Positions 17,811 through 25,873 of a DNA stretch of 64,000 nt are shown one piece after another (positions within the stretch are counted from its first letter, which is position 1; each line of letters opens with the position of its first letter). The notes beneath the pieces are model-generated. The model saw nothing but the letters and a program-made list of their open reading frames with translations, was not told the DNA's origin and made no database searches. Source of the stretch: a virus. The position numbers and the translations under genes were made by a program. The DNA is taken from positions 50,091-114,090 of the IMG/VR virus record IMGVR_UViG_3300043774_000178. One strand, given 5' to 3'.

Positions 17811-18069
17811 TTTCTTTAAGTTGACTGATTAAGAGTAAATAATCTACTATTTCAAGTTTTAGTTGAGTATTTTCTGACCTTAAATTCATATTGTCTTCTT
17901 CTAGAAGTTCATTCTGTTCTTCAAGCTGAGATTTTTCATCTTTAAGTTCAGTTATTTCATTTATGTAATCTGTTTCTAGTACTTCAAACTCTTGTCTTAA
18001 ATCTTTAAAATAACTATTAGTATAATCAAGATATGTTTCAACCTTGTCCATTAATTTTTGTACACTCAT
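17797..18069 (-). CDS. Coiled-coil protein (90 aa)
   Basis: Almost the whole chain after residue 15 shows heptad-like spacing of Leu and Ile among Glu, Lys and Asn, for example KSQLEEQNELLEEDNMNLRS, so a parallel coiled coil is expected. It overlaps the primase-like gene by 4 bases and the nuclease gene by 14. It may serve as an oligomeric scaffold; no function is claimed. Confidence 0.75.
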   Translation of the reverse strand: MSVQKLMDKVETYLDYTNSYFKDLRQEFEVLETDYINEITELKDEKSQLEEQNELLEEDNMNLRSENTQLKLEIVDYLLLISQLKENVDI

Positions 18070-19043
18070 AATATTTGTTTTAGTAATGGGAATAACTTAT
18101 CTCTCACAGCTTCAATACCATGTATGTTTACAGAGTCTGATAGATCCTTTTCCATATCTAGTATAATATAATCAATACTATATTTCTGTTTGTACTTTTC
18201 CATAGAAGCAATACCTGCCTCATCATTGTCAAACAAAGTAATAATCTTCTTATACTTAGATCTTAGCATTACCATATCAGATTCTCTTATCATACTATTC
18301 TCACTGTCTGGAGCAATTGCTTCTATGTTCTTAATACCCAAAACATTAAAACACATTAAGTCTTTGAGTGAAGATGTAATAATCAGATAATCAGCAGTAT
18401 AAGTTAGTTGATTTAAACCTTGAATATAATTAGTAACCTTTATAAATTTCTTAGCTACATTCTTAGGAGAATAGATTTTGTATAGAACACCGTCATCTCT
18501 AAAATAACCATAGATATGGTTGTATTCAAAGAGTATAGAGTTTACACTACCATCTTCTTCTACCTTCTGCATGTTAAAGAACTTTAGTGGAACAACATTA
18601 TATCTATCAAGCATCTTAGAACTAATCTTAAATCTTGACCAATAGCTTTGATCTAGATTATTCCAGTGCCTCATTTCATAATCAACTACTTTATACTTAT
18701 CATGTACTTTGAACTCTCTACTTGTAGTAGGTGACTGGTTCTTTAGATACTCAGTATAGTCTGAAGTAATCTTATTTACTGTTTGAACAAAGGTTAGATT
18801 ATACATACGCATAACCATGTTCTTACCATCACCATGATACCCGGTAGAGAAATCTTTAAACCTATAATCATTAATTGACTTACTATAATAGACATACATA
18901 GATGGAGTCTTCTCATGTCTAAACACTGAGAATAACTTCACATCTTGACCAGTAAGACTTTCATTAAGATTCAAATAGTGTTCAAATATCCATGTATTTG
19001 GTACTTCATTAAGTCCCTCAAATATGTTCTTTGTAGATAGCAT
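18066..19043 (-). CDS. TOPRIM primase-like protein lacking the zinc finger
   Basis: 325 aa from the chosen start MLSTKNIF. A longer start at 19073 lies inside the terminator of the upstream gene and is rejected. The N-terminal part resembles a DnaG zinc-binding domain by pattern (FRHEKTPSM, then YRFKDFSTGYHGD) but has no Cys ligands. The C-terminal TOPRIM fold has IITLFDNDEAG with the DxD pair. The first TOPRIM motif reads LIITSSLKDL, so the usual Glu is missing. It may be a divergent primase or an inactive primase-derived replication factor. Confidence 0.72.
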   Translation of the reverse strand: MLSTKNIFEGLNEVPNTWIFEHYLNLNESLTGQDVKLFSVFRHEKTPSMYVYYSKSINDYRFKDFSTGYHGDGKNMVMRMYNLTFVQTVNKITSDYTEYLKNQSPTTSREFKVHDKYKVVDYEMRHWNNLDQSYWSRFKISSKMLDRYNVVPLKFFNMQKVEEDGSVNSILFEYNHIYGYFRDDGVLYKIYSPKNVAKKFIKVTNYIQGLNQLTYTADYLIITSSLKDLMCFNVLGIKNIEAIAPDSENSMIRESDMVMLRSKYKKIITLFDNDEAGIASMEKYKQKYSIDYIILDMEKDLSDSVNIHGIEAVRDKLFPLLKQIL

Positions 19044-19055
19044 AGCAAATGAATA

Positions 19056-19091
19056 ATAAAAAAGGGAAGCCATCTCTGACTCCCCCTTTCC
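19056..19091 (-). terminator. Terminator after the SSB-like gene
   Basis: On the minus strand AAAGGGGGAGT is followed by a 10-base loop and a CCCTTTTTT arm with a T run. It separates the SSB-like/Sak4/helicase group from the primase-like gene and helps fix the primase start. Confidence 0.7.
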
Positions 19092-19102
19092 ATCCTAATT
19101 GC

Positions 19103-19780
19103 TTAGTCTAATGAGAAGTCAGTAGCAGCTCTCTGTGGAATATCCAAGTCATCATCACCAAATGATCCAACTTCACGAACTTCCATCTTCTTGAGATGCT
19201 CTTCCTCGTTAAATTTAATTACATTTCCTCCTACAGGAGCAATAGCATAAGCTCCTTTAGAACCTTTTGCTAACCATAAGTCATAATTGGTATAACCATT
19301 CTTACCCTCATACTCTTTACCAGCAATACAGAAATCTGCAAGCTTGTCTTTGTATGGAGCATCAGCATTAAAAGCATCTACAAATTCTTCAATTGTATCA
19401 TGCTTATTATCCTGTGCAAGAAACCAATCACTTATACCAAGAGTAGAAGTAAGATTCTTCAAGAAAATCATAATAGATTTATCTCTCTGAACTTTGATAC
19501 CACTCTTAGTTACACCATCAGCAAATGCATATTGAGAAGCTTTCACTCTACCAATCTGACCTGCATAGTGACCTTTGCTGTCATCATCTTTGTCAATCAT
19601 GAATCCCTCAAATCCTTCAATAGGTTGAGTTTCTACATTTAAAATCAAATGATATGCTCCATCAATAAACTTAAATTTCTCTAGCATTGCGCTATTGATT
19701 TTCAAAGTATAGTTACCTGGTGCAATTGTTTTAGGTAGTCCTGAACCACCTTCTGTTAATCCTGTTGTGCTTAAAGCCAT
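19103..19780 (-). CDS. Putative single-stranded DNA-binding protein
   Basis: 225 aa. The first 120 residues predict beta strands typical of an OB-like fold (PGNYTLKINSAML, then YHLILNVETQPIEG). The C-terminus is acidic and ends DFSLD, as in SSB proteins that recruit partners by an acidic tip. It lies directly beside a Sak4-like annealing ATPase, and SSB plus Sak4 is a known phage recombination pair. The call rests on tail, fold pattern and context, not a clear family signature. Confidence 0.55.
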   Translation of the reverse strand: MALSTTGLTEGGSGLPKTIAPGNYTLKINSAMLEKFKFIDGAYHLILNVETQPIEGFEGFMIDKDDDSKGHYAGQIGRVKASQYAFADGVTKSGIKVQRDKSIMIFLKNLTSTLGISDWFLAQDNKHDTIEEFVDAFNADAPYKDKLADFCIAGKEYEGKNGYTNYDLWLAKGSKGAYAIAPVGGNVIKFNEEEHLKKMEVREVGSFGDDDLDIPQRAATDFSLD

Positions 19781-19797
19781 TTTGTTTGTTTTAGTTG

Positions 19798-20547
19798 TTA
19801 ATCAATAAATACTTTGTCCCAGTAAGTTTTATACTCACCGTTCTCATCAATTTCAGAAATCACTATTTCAGCATTGCTTAGATGTGCAGGTCTTGCACCA
19901 CAAGCAATATCATCATTAGTTTTGAAGCTGAGAATATTCTTATTCCCTTTTCTATAGAGATAACCAATAGCATCAGAATTAGAAGTTGTAATTCTTTTTA
20001 GCTTACCAGTTAGATCTAAATCAAGAGAGTTGAATGTTCCTCCTGCTTTCTCAAGCTGAGTATCCTTTACGTGACCTACAAAGATTACATATGGAGCCCA
20101 TGTCTTGATATAATCAATAACCTTTGTAAATGCTTGTCTAGTCCAGAAATAACCAGAACCTTCAGGTAAACCCAATATGCTACCATACTTCTCTTTACCA
20201 CCACCTGGATTAAACCAGTTCTTACCCATAGGGCTACGTGAATAGAGAGCTTCTGCATAAGGAATAACCATTTCTTCTAATGCAGTGATAGTATCAACAG
20301 CTATAATCTTATAAGGATTACCTGCTTCTTTGATTGCATTACCAACTTCTTTGATTTCCTCAAAGGTGTTAGCTTCTACCTTCATTGCATTAAGATACTT
20401 AGTACCACCTTCTAAATCTAGAATAAGACAGTTTGGTAATTCAGATAACAAGCTTGTCTTACCTGTCTTAGGTTTAGAAAATATAATAAGATTCTTTGGA
20501 CTGAGGCTTTCTGGAGCCACTCTAGATTTTGGCAATATTATTCCCAT
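19798..20547 (-). CDS. Sak4-like RecA-fold ATPase (AAA_24), single-strand annealing mediator
   Basis: 249 aa. Walker A is SKPKTGKTS (about 24-32), LILDLEGG follows (about 42-49), and Walker B is IIAVDTI (about 80-86). YVIFVGHVKD near 155 matches the core strand with its sensor-type end. This arrangement is typical of Sak4 proteins, truncated RecA-like ATPases that with SSB anneal complementary strands in phage recombination. It overlaps the upstream gene by 10 bases. Confidence 0.8.
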   Translation of the reverse strand: MGIILPKSRVAPESLSPKNLIIFSKPKTGKTSLLSELPNCLILDLEGGTKYLNAMKVEANTFEEIKEVGNAIKEAGNPYKIIAVDTITALEEMVIPYAEALYSRSPMGKNWFNPGGGKEKYGSILGLPEGSGYFWTRQAFTKVIDYIKTWAPYVIFVGHVKDTQLEKAGGTFNSLDLDLTGKLKRITTSNSDAIGYLYRKGNKNILSFKTNDDIACGARPAHLSNAEIVISEIDENGEYKTYWDKVFID

Positions 20548-21095
20548 GGAGCTTTGTCTTTATTGTGAATAAGTTCATTTAACCACTTCTTGTTACTTAC
20601 TGGTTTCTTTAACAGAATAGCAGCAAGATCCCTTAATGTGATTTGACTAAGCGGTGCATCTGAATCAGGATCAGGAAGATCATCAAAGTCGGGAAAAGCA
20701 CTTGTCTTTTCCTCTTCTCTTTGAATCTCAATCTTAATTAACTCAGACACAGGAACTAGATACCTCATACTAGTATTGTTATGAGCTGACGGTTCAGTCT
20801 TATCATACTCTTCTTCAAAATGAGGATTAAACCTCCATTTGTAAAGAGTTCTGTTTGGATCTTCAGGTTCAAGTTCTACACTGGTAAACTCAGTATAGAT
20901 GTCTTTACCCTTTCTAAATTCGCTTTGGAAGAATCCTATGCACATTTCTGACTTTCCTTTTGGGAAATATGCACACTTTGGTATAAACAATGGATTTTCT
21001 TCTTGTAGAATTTTGAATTTCCACTCATGATGCTTAATCAGCTCTTCAGTCTTCTCCTGTCTATTGACAGATGACGATTTTGTTGTAAGACTCAT
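20538..21095 (-). CDS. Unknown 185-aa protein between helicase and Sak4-like ATPase
   Basis: A hydrophilic protein with a C-terminal acidic patch (PDFDDLPDPDSDAP, about 131-144) and a short helical end. It lies 3 bases after the helicase gene and overlaps the Sak4 gene, so it is co-expressed with core replication proteins. An accessory or loader role is possible but not shown. Confidence 0.78.
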   Translation of the reverse strand: MSLTTKSSSVNRQEKTEELIKHHEWKFKILQEENPLFIPKCAYFPKGKSEMCIGFFQSEFRKGKDIYTEFTSVELEPEDPNRTLYKWRFNPHFEEEYDKTEPSAHNNTSMRYLVPVSELIKIEIQREEEKTSAFPDFDDLPDPDSDAPLSQITLRDLAAILLKKPVSNKKWLNELIHNKDKAPWE

Positions 21096-21098
21096 AGT

Positions 21099-22112
21099 TT
21101 AATTTTTAGTTGATAATCTTCTTTCTTGTTGTGGAGGTGTTGGCATTTCCACAATCTTCATCTTTTCAAATTCAGCTCTAAAGAAACTTAGTCTAGTGTC
21201 ACCATTTCTACATTTAAGAAAGTGTAATACTATAACTCTGTCATCTTCAATCATATACCTATCAGGACCATAATACCTAATCTTCTGCTTAGCAGGTCTA
21301 TTGATACCTATAACAGTATCAGCATGCTGTAACAGAGCATCAGCCCCAAACAAATCAGATTCAAGTACATAATTACCATACTTACCTTCTTCACTTCTCT
21401 CTGGGTTATCTATGTTCCTATTGAGCTGACTTAGCACAATAAAAGCCACAGGAAATACCCTCTTGAGTAATGTAAGAGCTTCACCAAGATTGTTAAGCAT
21501 ATCATGCTTATCTTTCTCATATGGAGCTTTCTTAAATAATAAAGAGTGATCTATAGTAATCAGCACCTTTGTAAAAATCATATTCCCGTCCTGATCATAC
21601 TTAGCATTTGCAAACATGTAATCCCTCACAATCTCCTTAAATTCATCTATAGTACAAGGAGTTTCTACTACGTCTATTGGATACTTAATTTTCAGCTTAG
21701 CATAATCATAACATTTTTGTAAATCAGAATCACTTAGTTTTCCATCAGCACTACATAAGTACTTATAAGACCTGCCAATTACACTGGAATACTCACGTAT
21801 TGCAGAAGTTCTAGCTAGCATCTCAAACTGGAATTGCAGAACTCTAAAATTCTCACCTTGGTTGAGTGGGAAAGATTCCCTTACAATCTGTTCTGCAATT
21901 AAGGTTTTACCACTAGCTGGTCTGCCACCAATAACAGTAAGAGTATTCCACTCTATACCATCTGTGGTAGCATCATTAAACTTTGGCCAAGGAGTTCTTA
22001 AACTCTTTATAGAACCACGCATTCTACCCTGTAGATACTTTAAAGATTCTTGAAATCCTTCCTTTTGGCTAGCCCACTTCTTCTTAGACTTAACCTCATT
22101 TGTATTATCCAT
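21099..22112 (-). CDS. DnaB-like replicative helicase (RecA core)
   Basis: 337 aa, covering only the C-terminal ATPase part of DnaB; the helical N-terminal domain is absent. Walker A is GGRPASGKT (62-70), Walker B is LITIDHS (D188), and VLSQLNRNIDNPER gives the DnaB SQLNR block. VLHFLKCRNGDTRLSFF matches the hairpin region used for ring contact. Short DnaB-like helicases of this kind act at phage replication forks. Confidence 0.88.
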   Translation of the reverse strand: MDNTNEVKSKKKWASQKEGFQESLKYLQGRMRGSIKSLRTPWPKFNDATTDGIEWNTLTVIGGRPASGKTLIAEQIVRESFPLNQGENFRVLQFQFEMLARTSAIREYSSVIGRSYKYLCSADGKLSDSDLQKCYDYAKLKIKYPIDVVETPCTIDEFKEIVRDYMFANAKYDQDGNMIFTKVLITIDHSLLFKKAPYEKDKHDMLNNLGEALTLLKRVFPVAFIVLSQLNRNIDNPERSEEGKYGNYVLESDLFGADALLQHADTVIGINRPAKQKIRYYGPDRYMIEDDRVIVLHFLKCRNGDTRLSFFRAEFEKMKIVEMPTPPQQERRLSTKN

Positions 22113-22117
22113 GAAGC

Positions 22118-22294
22118 TTATTTGTTTTGTAACTCTTTCTTTACTCCCTGATATATAAAATGTGTCAGAGTAATCACAATCTCTATGAGTATATACTGCA
22201 TAAAGTTTATAGGGAGTATAAAATTATCTACAATAACACAACCAACTGCAGAGCCAATTATTGCTACTAAGACAAGTTTAAGAGAATCTTTCAT
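22118..22294 (-). CDS. Small two-helix membrane protein (58 aa)
   Basis: The start overlaps the upstream stop as ATGA (22291-22294), and the gene fills the gap before the helicase start. Residues 5-25 (LKLVLVAIIGSAVGCVIV...) and about 30-48 are hydrophobic, so two membrane segments are expected. It may tether replication proteins or alter the host membrane. No family is recognised. Confidence 0.65.
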   Translation of the reverse strand: MKDSLKLVLVAIIGSAVGCVIVDNFILPINFMQYILIEIVITLTHFIYQGVKKELQNK

Positions 22295-22890
22295 ACCACT
22301 CTCTCACTAAAATGTTTTTCTTCATAATCATTCCCTCCATTAATATACATATTACAATAATCAGCAAGCTCAGATTCAAATGTTTTCTCAGCTGTATTAG
22401 TTTTACGGATAAAGTACTGAGAAGTTCTCATGTATTTGTACCCTTGCCTCTCGAACGTGTCAACATATAGTTTAGTAGCTGCAATGATAGTACTCCAATT
22501 ATAATTGTGATTATCAAAAAACCATCTAAAAGCATTCTCAAGATTCTTTTTATCAGAGCGTGCATACTTGTTACTTGGAAGCTTTAATTTAGGAAAAATT
22601 TCTGAATATTCTGCTATCATCTTGTCAAAATCTTTACCCAATAATTGTGTAGAAGTCTTCTTTTTACTAGTCTTGAAGAACTTATCCATTTCCTTGAGTA
22701 TGAACAATGACTTACCAGTTAGCTTATCACTCTTTTCATCTATCCAATCACCTACTAACCTTGCATGTTCTACATTAGAAGCTATAAGTTTTGGTACAAT
22801 GTTGTTTTGTTTACAGTGAAGAAAGTACAACTGATTTGGTGTTAGATTATTCTGTATCAGTATCTCATAAATTTCTGTCATAGTTACCAA
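22291..22890 (-). CDS. Unknown 199-aa protein next to the helicase, possible loader
   Basis: A basic, mainly helical protein. Features include FRWFFDNHNYNW and KYMRTSQYFIRK in the C-terminal half, which look like a nucleic-acid or protein contact surface. It overlaps ung by 7 bases and the small membrane protein by 4. Its place just before a DnaB-like helicase invites the idea of a loader, but I see no loader signature. Confidence 0.72.
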   Translation of the reverse strand: MVTMTEIYEILIQNNLTPNQLYFLHCKQNNIVPKLIASNVEHARLVGDWIDEKSDKLTGKSLFILKEMDKFFKTSKKKTSTQLLGKDFDKMIAEYSEIFPKLKLPSNKYARSDKKNLENAFRWFFDNHNYNWSTIIAATKLYVDTFERQGYKYMRTSQYFIRKTNTAEKTFESELADYCNMYINGGNDYEEKHFSERVV

Positions 22891-23597
22891 ATTAGATCAA
22901 AGTTATACAACTTTTTTACAATATCCTTAGCCTCAACAAATACGTTCTTAGAATCCCAATCATCATAATTGTTATACTTAGCAGAAGCAGGGTGAGTTAC
23001 ATGATACTTGTAGCAGTTATCATTTATTGCATCTGCCCAATCTGAAGCTTTCTTGCCAGCAAATATATAAACAAGACCCGGACAATACCAAGATAACCAA
23101 TCAAGAATGTATGCTATAAATGGTTGCCAAATAAGATAGTGTTGACCTATCTTACCTATAGAAGTTGTAAGAGCAGTATTTAATAATAAAACACCTTGGT
23201 TTGCCCATCTAGTTAAGTCTTTATCATAACAGATATTCTCACCATTGTACACAGTATCATTTATTGCTCTAAATACATATCCTAGACTAGGTTGCATTAT
23301 ATCAGTATCCTTTAGACTAAATGCTATACCATCTGCTTGATTTATTCCTGGATATGGATCTTGACCAAGTATGACTACTTTAAGCTGATCATAAGGACAT
23401 TCTTCAAATGCTCTAAACCAATTCTTTATTTGTGGTGTAAATCTTTTACCATCTCTTGATTGTGCAGCTAAAGCAAGTATTATATTCTCAAAGTCTTTAC
23501 TATATATAAATCCTCTGAAGATTCTTGCCCAACCAGATGGTTCTAGTTTAGCTATCATTTTATCTTTTATCTCTTCTATATTCAGTGTGTTAGACAT
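22884..23597 (-). CDS. ung: Uracil-DNA glycosylase
   Basis: 237 aa, the normal length of family 1 enzymes. VVILGQDPYPG (74-84) holds the catalytic Asp of GQDPY at 80, and QADGIAFS (about 87-94) follows. LLLNTALTTSIGKIGQH matches the VLLLN block. The leucine-loop motif, normally HPSP, reads HPASAKYN here. It removes uracil from DNA and fits with ThyX in nucleotide upkeep. Its start faces the plus-strand gene at 23627 across 29 bases, so a divergent promoter lies between them. Confidence 0.93.
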   Translation of the reverse strand: MSNTLNIEEIKDKMIAKLEPSGWARIFRGFIYSKDFENIILALAAQSRDGKRFTPQIKNWFRAFEECPYDQLKVVILGQDPYPGINQADGIAFSLKDTDIMQPSLGYVFRAINDTVYNGENICYDKDLTRWANQGVLLLNTALTTSIGKIGQHYLIWQPFIAYILDWLSWYCPGLVYIFAGKKASDWADAINDNCYKYHVTHPASAKYNNYDDWDSKNVFVEAKDIVKKLYNFDLIW

Positions 23598-23626
23598 AAA
23601 TTTCTATTTTTGTTAAAAAGTTTATT

Positions 23627-23938
23627 ATGGCAATTAAAGTAAAGGAACTTAAGGATGATGCTCTTATTGATGTGAAAGTCAACAAGAACTATTACATGAT
23701 GCTTAAGAATGCATTAGCTTTCATCTTTCAACATATCCCAGGAGGTGATGACAAATCTGAGTCTTTAGATAGAATCATGAATGCTAAAACTGATGAGATG
23801 AATCATGCTGAAGTAAGCTTCTATACCGTTACTTTAATGCTTGCAGAGATTGAGAAGATTGCTAGAGATCAAGAATTGTATGATGAGAAAGAAGTTCTTG
23901 AACCAGGTGATGAAGGTTATGTAGAACCTACAGAATAA
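23627..23938 (+). CDS. Lone plus-strand gene inside the minus-strand module (103 aa, unknown)
   Basis: An acidic, mostly helical protein beginning MAIKVKELKDDALID and ending GDEGYVEPTE. Codon use matches the other phage genes, with normal AT-rich third positions. It is the only convincing plus-strand gene between 6.5 and 40.8 kb. It faces ung head to head and overlaps the next minus-strand gene by 11 bases tail to tail. It may be read late, unlike its neighbours. No family is recognised. Confidence 0.75.
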   Translation: MAIKVKELKDDALIDVKVNKNYYMMLKNALAFIFQHIPGGDDKSESLDRIMNAKTDEMNHAEVSFYTVTLMLAEIEKIARDQELYDEKEVLEPGDEGYVEPTE

Positions 23939-24299
23939 TATTCATATCTCTTCCTAGATCATTACAAGACTCAATAGCTGAACTTATTTCTTCAGTTGTA
24001 CATTCTCCAAATGACTTAAAAGTCATCTCATCTTCATCATACATAACAAGACCTGATCTCTTTTTTATGATGTTCTTCATCTCAGTAAAAGAATAACCAA
24101 GCTCTGATGCAAGAACCCTAATACATGCATGGACTTTTGATATCTGTGCATTATTAGCTTTCTTCCCTTTGGGAGATATGAATATCTCTACCATATCTCC
24201 CTCTTTTAGTTTCTCCAAAAATAAATTAAAAAGTATTTTATCTTGTTTACTAGAAAAACTCATCTTAGAGTCTTTCTTAACTAATACTGCAGAATACAT
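23928..24299 (-). CDS. Unknown 123-aa protein, distantly NinB-like
   Basis: The central part GKKANNAQISKVHACIRVLASELGYSFTEMKNIIKKRSGL resembles the helical core of NinB-type phage recombination proteins, which is why I mention that family; the match is weak. It converges with the plus-strand gene at 23938. Other residues give no catalytic motif. Confidence 0.65.
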   Translation of the reverse strand: MYSAVLVKKDSKMSFSSKQDKILFNLFLEKLKEGDMVEIFISPKGKKANNAQISKVHACIRVLASELGYSFTEMKNIIKKRSGLVMYDEDEMTFKSFGECTTEEISSAIESCNDLGRDMNIIL

Positions 24300-24300
24300 A

Positions 24301-24555
24301 CTAAGAAATTTTTGATGACTTAGAGAATAGAGAAATAAGGCATTGTAAATCTTCTAAAGTATTTATAGTAAGATCTATTTCATAACAGAATACTTTCCAT
24401 TTATTACGCGTACTCTCATCATCAGAACTACTTATAAGAGTTACATGATCATTTAGTTTGAGTAAGTAATAGTAATAATCTGTCTTATCTCCAGACTCTT
24501 CTTTAGGTACATTTACAATTTCAAAACCTTCTTCCTCTAATTCTATCTCTGTCAT
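24301..24555 (-). CDS. Unknown acidic 84-aa protein
   Basis: Glu- and Asp-rich, starting MTEIELEEEGFEIVNV, with predicted strands around YYYYLLKLNDHVTLI. It lies 1 base from the next gene and 6 from the previous one, so it is part of the same operon. No family is recognised. Confidence 0.7.
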   Translation of the reverse strand: MTEIELEEEGFEIVNVPKEESGDKTDYYYYLLKLNDHVTLISSSDDESTRNKWKVFCYEIDLTINTLEDLQCLISLFSKSSKIS

Positions 24556-24561
24556 AATTCA

Positions 24562-25008
24562 TTAATTTTTCTTGATAAACCTTCTTATTATTTCTACTGG
24601 GTAGTTCATTATTACATTCATGAATTCAGAAGATACATCAGGTTTTTTATGGTCATACTCACCATGAGTTTTAATCCTAGAAGTTCTAAGTTGCTCAATA
24701 GATAGAAGTGCCATATAAATATTATCCTGATCTTCAGAAGAAAACATAGAACCTAATGTATCTCTTTCTTCTTCTGCAATAAGTCCCAAAGATAATAATA
24801 AGTTTATTTCACAAATGAATATGAAATCAGTTACTGAGCCAGTTTTTGAACCACTCATATAACTCCACCATAAATAGTTTGTTTGCTTGTCAGATACAAG
24901 AGTCATTTCAAAATGCTCTTTGATTATCTTCCCTGTAAGTTTATTAACCTTCTTTAAAATCTCTTTATCAGTTATCCTGGATAGCAGGTTGCTGTGAGGT
25001 TTCACCAT
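24562..25008 (-). CDS. Unknown 148-aa helical protein
   Basis: Starts MVKPHSNLLSRITDKEIL and is predicted mostly helical, with a basic C-terminus (VEIIRRFIKKN). It overlaps the upstream gene by 41 bases because the next in-frame Met lies well inside the chain. No family is recognised. Confidence 0.7.
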   Translation of the reverse strand: MVKPHSNLLSRITDKEILKKVNKLTGKIIKEHFEMTLVSDKQTNYLWWSYMSGSKTGSVTDFIFICEINLLLSLGLIAEEERDTLGSMFSSEDQDNIYMALLSIEQLRTSRIKTHGEYDHKKPDVSSEFMNVIMNYPVEIIRRFIKKN

Positions 25009-25195
25009 CCCTTACTTTTTTAGGACCAATAACTACAGCATCTTGTACTACTTTGTCAAGTATCTGAGTATGCTGGTTAATAGCAGTAGCCTCAAGATCC
25101 ATTTTAGATACTACACTTAGTATAGCACTTTCTACCTCATTCTCCGGAATTAGTACAATCCTTGTTGTACCATTTAAAATCACATCTACTCTCAT
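24968..25195 (-). CDS. Unknown 75-aa protein
   Basis: Starts MRVDVILNGTTRIVLIPENEVE and looks like a small beta-rich N-terminal half followed by a helix. It sits at the head of this gene group after a hairpin, probably close to a promoter. No family is recognised. Confidence 0.65.
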   Translation of the reverse strand: MRVDVILNGTTRIVLIPENEVESAILSVVSKMDLEATAINQHTQILDKVVQDAVVIGPKKVRDGETSQQPAIQDN

Positions 25196-25224
25196 AGGTT
25201 ATAATTTAGTGATCATCTTTATAT

Positions 25225-25260
25225 AAACACGAGATAACTACTAGAAATAGTATCTCACTT
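25225..25260 (-). terminator. Hairpin after the glucosaminidase gene
   Basis: On the minus strand GAGATACTA pairs imperfectly with TAGTAGTTATCTC and runs into GTGTTTATAT. It overlaps the end of the glucosaminidase gene and precedes the 24968-25195 gene. The T tract is weak, so termination may be partial. Confidence 0.45.
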
Positions 25261-25776
25261 AAGCTTGTCAGCAAGCTTTTTAACTGTGACTGAATAATGT
25301 GGACCCGCTGCATAGCTATCTGCAAGATAAGAATAATATTGACTTTCTGTTTTGCACTCTGATAAGTAAGTAGCCTGATACAGAGCATAGTCTACTACTG
25401 ATTCTTTCCAATTTGCATATACTGCATGACCAAACTGAGTACCTAGATTATTACTAATACGCAGTCTTGCTTCTCTCATACCAAAGAGATTATTATTCCT
25501 TTTACAAATCTTAGAAGTAAATGTACCTGACTCTATAATAGCTTGTGCAAGTACAATATGAGGGAACTTAACATTTAACTCCTTCATATACTTCATTACA
25601 TTTTCTTTAGTCAACTCTTCAATCTCAGGTTTAATAACCTTGTCTTTGTATACAGTAACTACTTTTACTTTTTCCAATACTAGTGGTGGTTTTGTTGCAC
25701 TTAATATTGTAAATGCTGCAATCATACCACCTACAATAACTACACTTGTTTTAAAACTAATCAGTTGTTTATTCAT
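25255..25776 (-). CDS. Membrane-anchored glucosaminidase (peptidoglycan hydrolase)
   Basis: 173 aa from MNKQLISFKT. The longer start at 25833 lies inside the tRNA gene and is rejected. Residues about 8-27 form a hydrophobic anchor or signal. From about 55 the chain matches the glucosaminidase/lysozyme fold (PF01832): HIVLAQAIIESGTF with the catalytic Glu, then NNLFGMREAR, and YANWKESVVDYALYQ. It would cut the peptidoglycan glycan strand from the periplasmic side. It sits in the early module, away from the lysis cassette at 51.6-53.4 kb, so its timing is odd. Confidence 0.8.
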   Translation of the reverse strand: MNKQLISFKTSVVIVGGMIAAFTILSATKPPLVLEKVKVVTVYKDKVIKPEIEELTKENVMKYMKELNVKFPHIVLAQAIIESGTFTSKICKRNNNLFGMREARLRISNNLGTQFGHAVYANWKESVVDYALYQATYLSECKTESQYYSYLADSYAAGPHYSVTVKKLADKLK

Positions 25777-25801
25777 ATTATTTGATTTGGTTAATAGATA
25801 G

Positions 25802-25873
25802 TAGTTCCACCTGGACTCGAACCAGGAATACAAGCTTAGAAGGCTAGTGTTATATCCCTTTAACTATGGAACT
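25802..25873 (-). tRNA. tRNA-Arg (anticodon UCU)
   Basis: The minus strand folds into a full cloverleaf. The acceptor is AGTTCCA/TGGAACT (7 bp), the D arm GTTA/TAAC, and the anticodon arm CTAGC/GCTTG with one T-T mismatch and loop CTTCTAA. The variable loop is TATT, and the T arm CCTGG/CCAGG has loop TTCGAGT. Anticodon TCT reads AGA and AGG. The 3' CCA is not encoded. Arginine in this phage is written almost always as AGA, so the tRNA probably supports translation of its own messages. Confidence 0.93.

Noticed and set aside
25206-25388. 60-aa minus-strand frame overlapping the glucosaminidase
   Set aside because: It lies mainly within a better supported gene and spans a hairpin.
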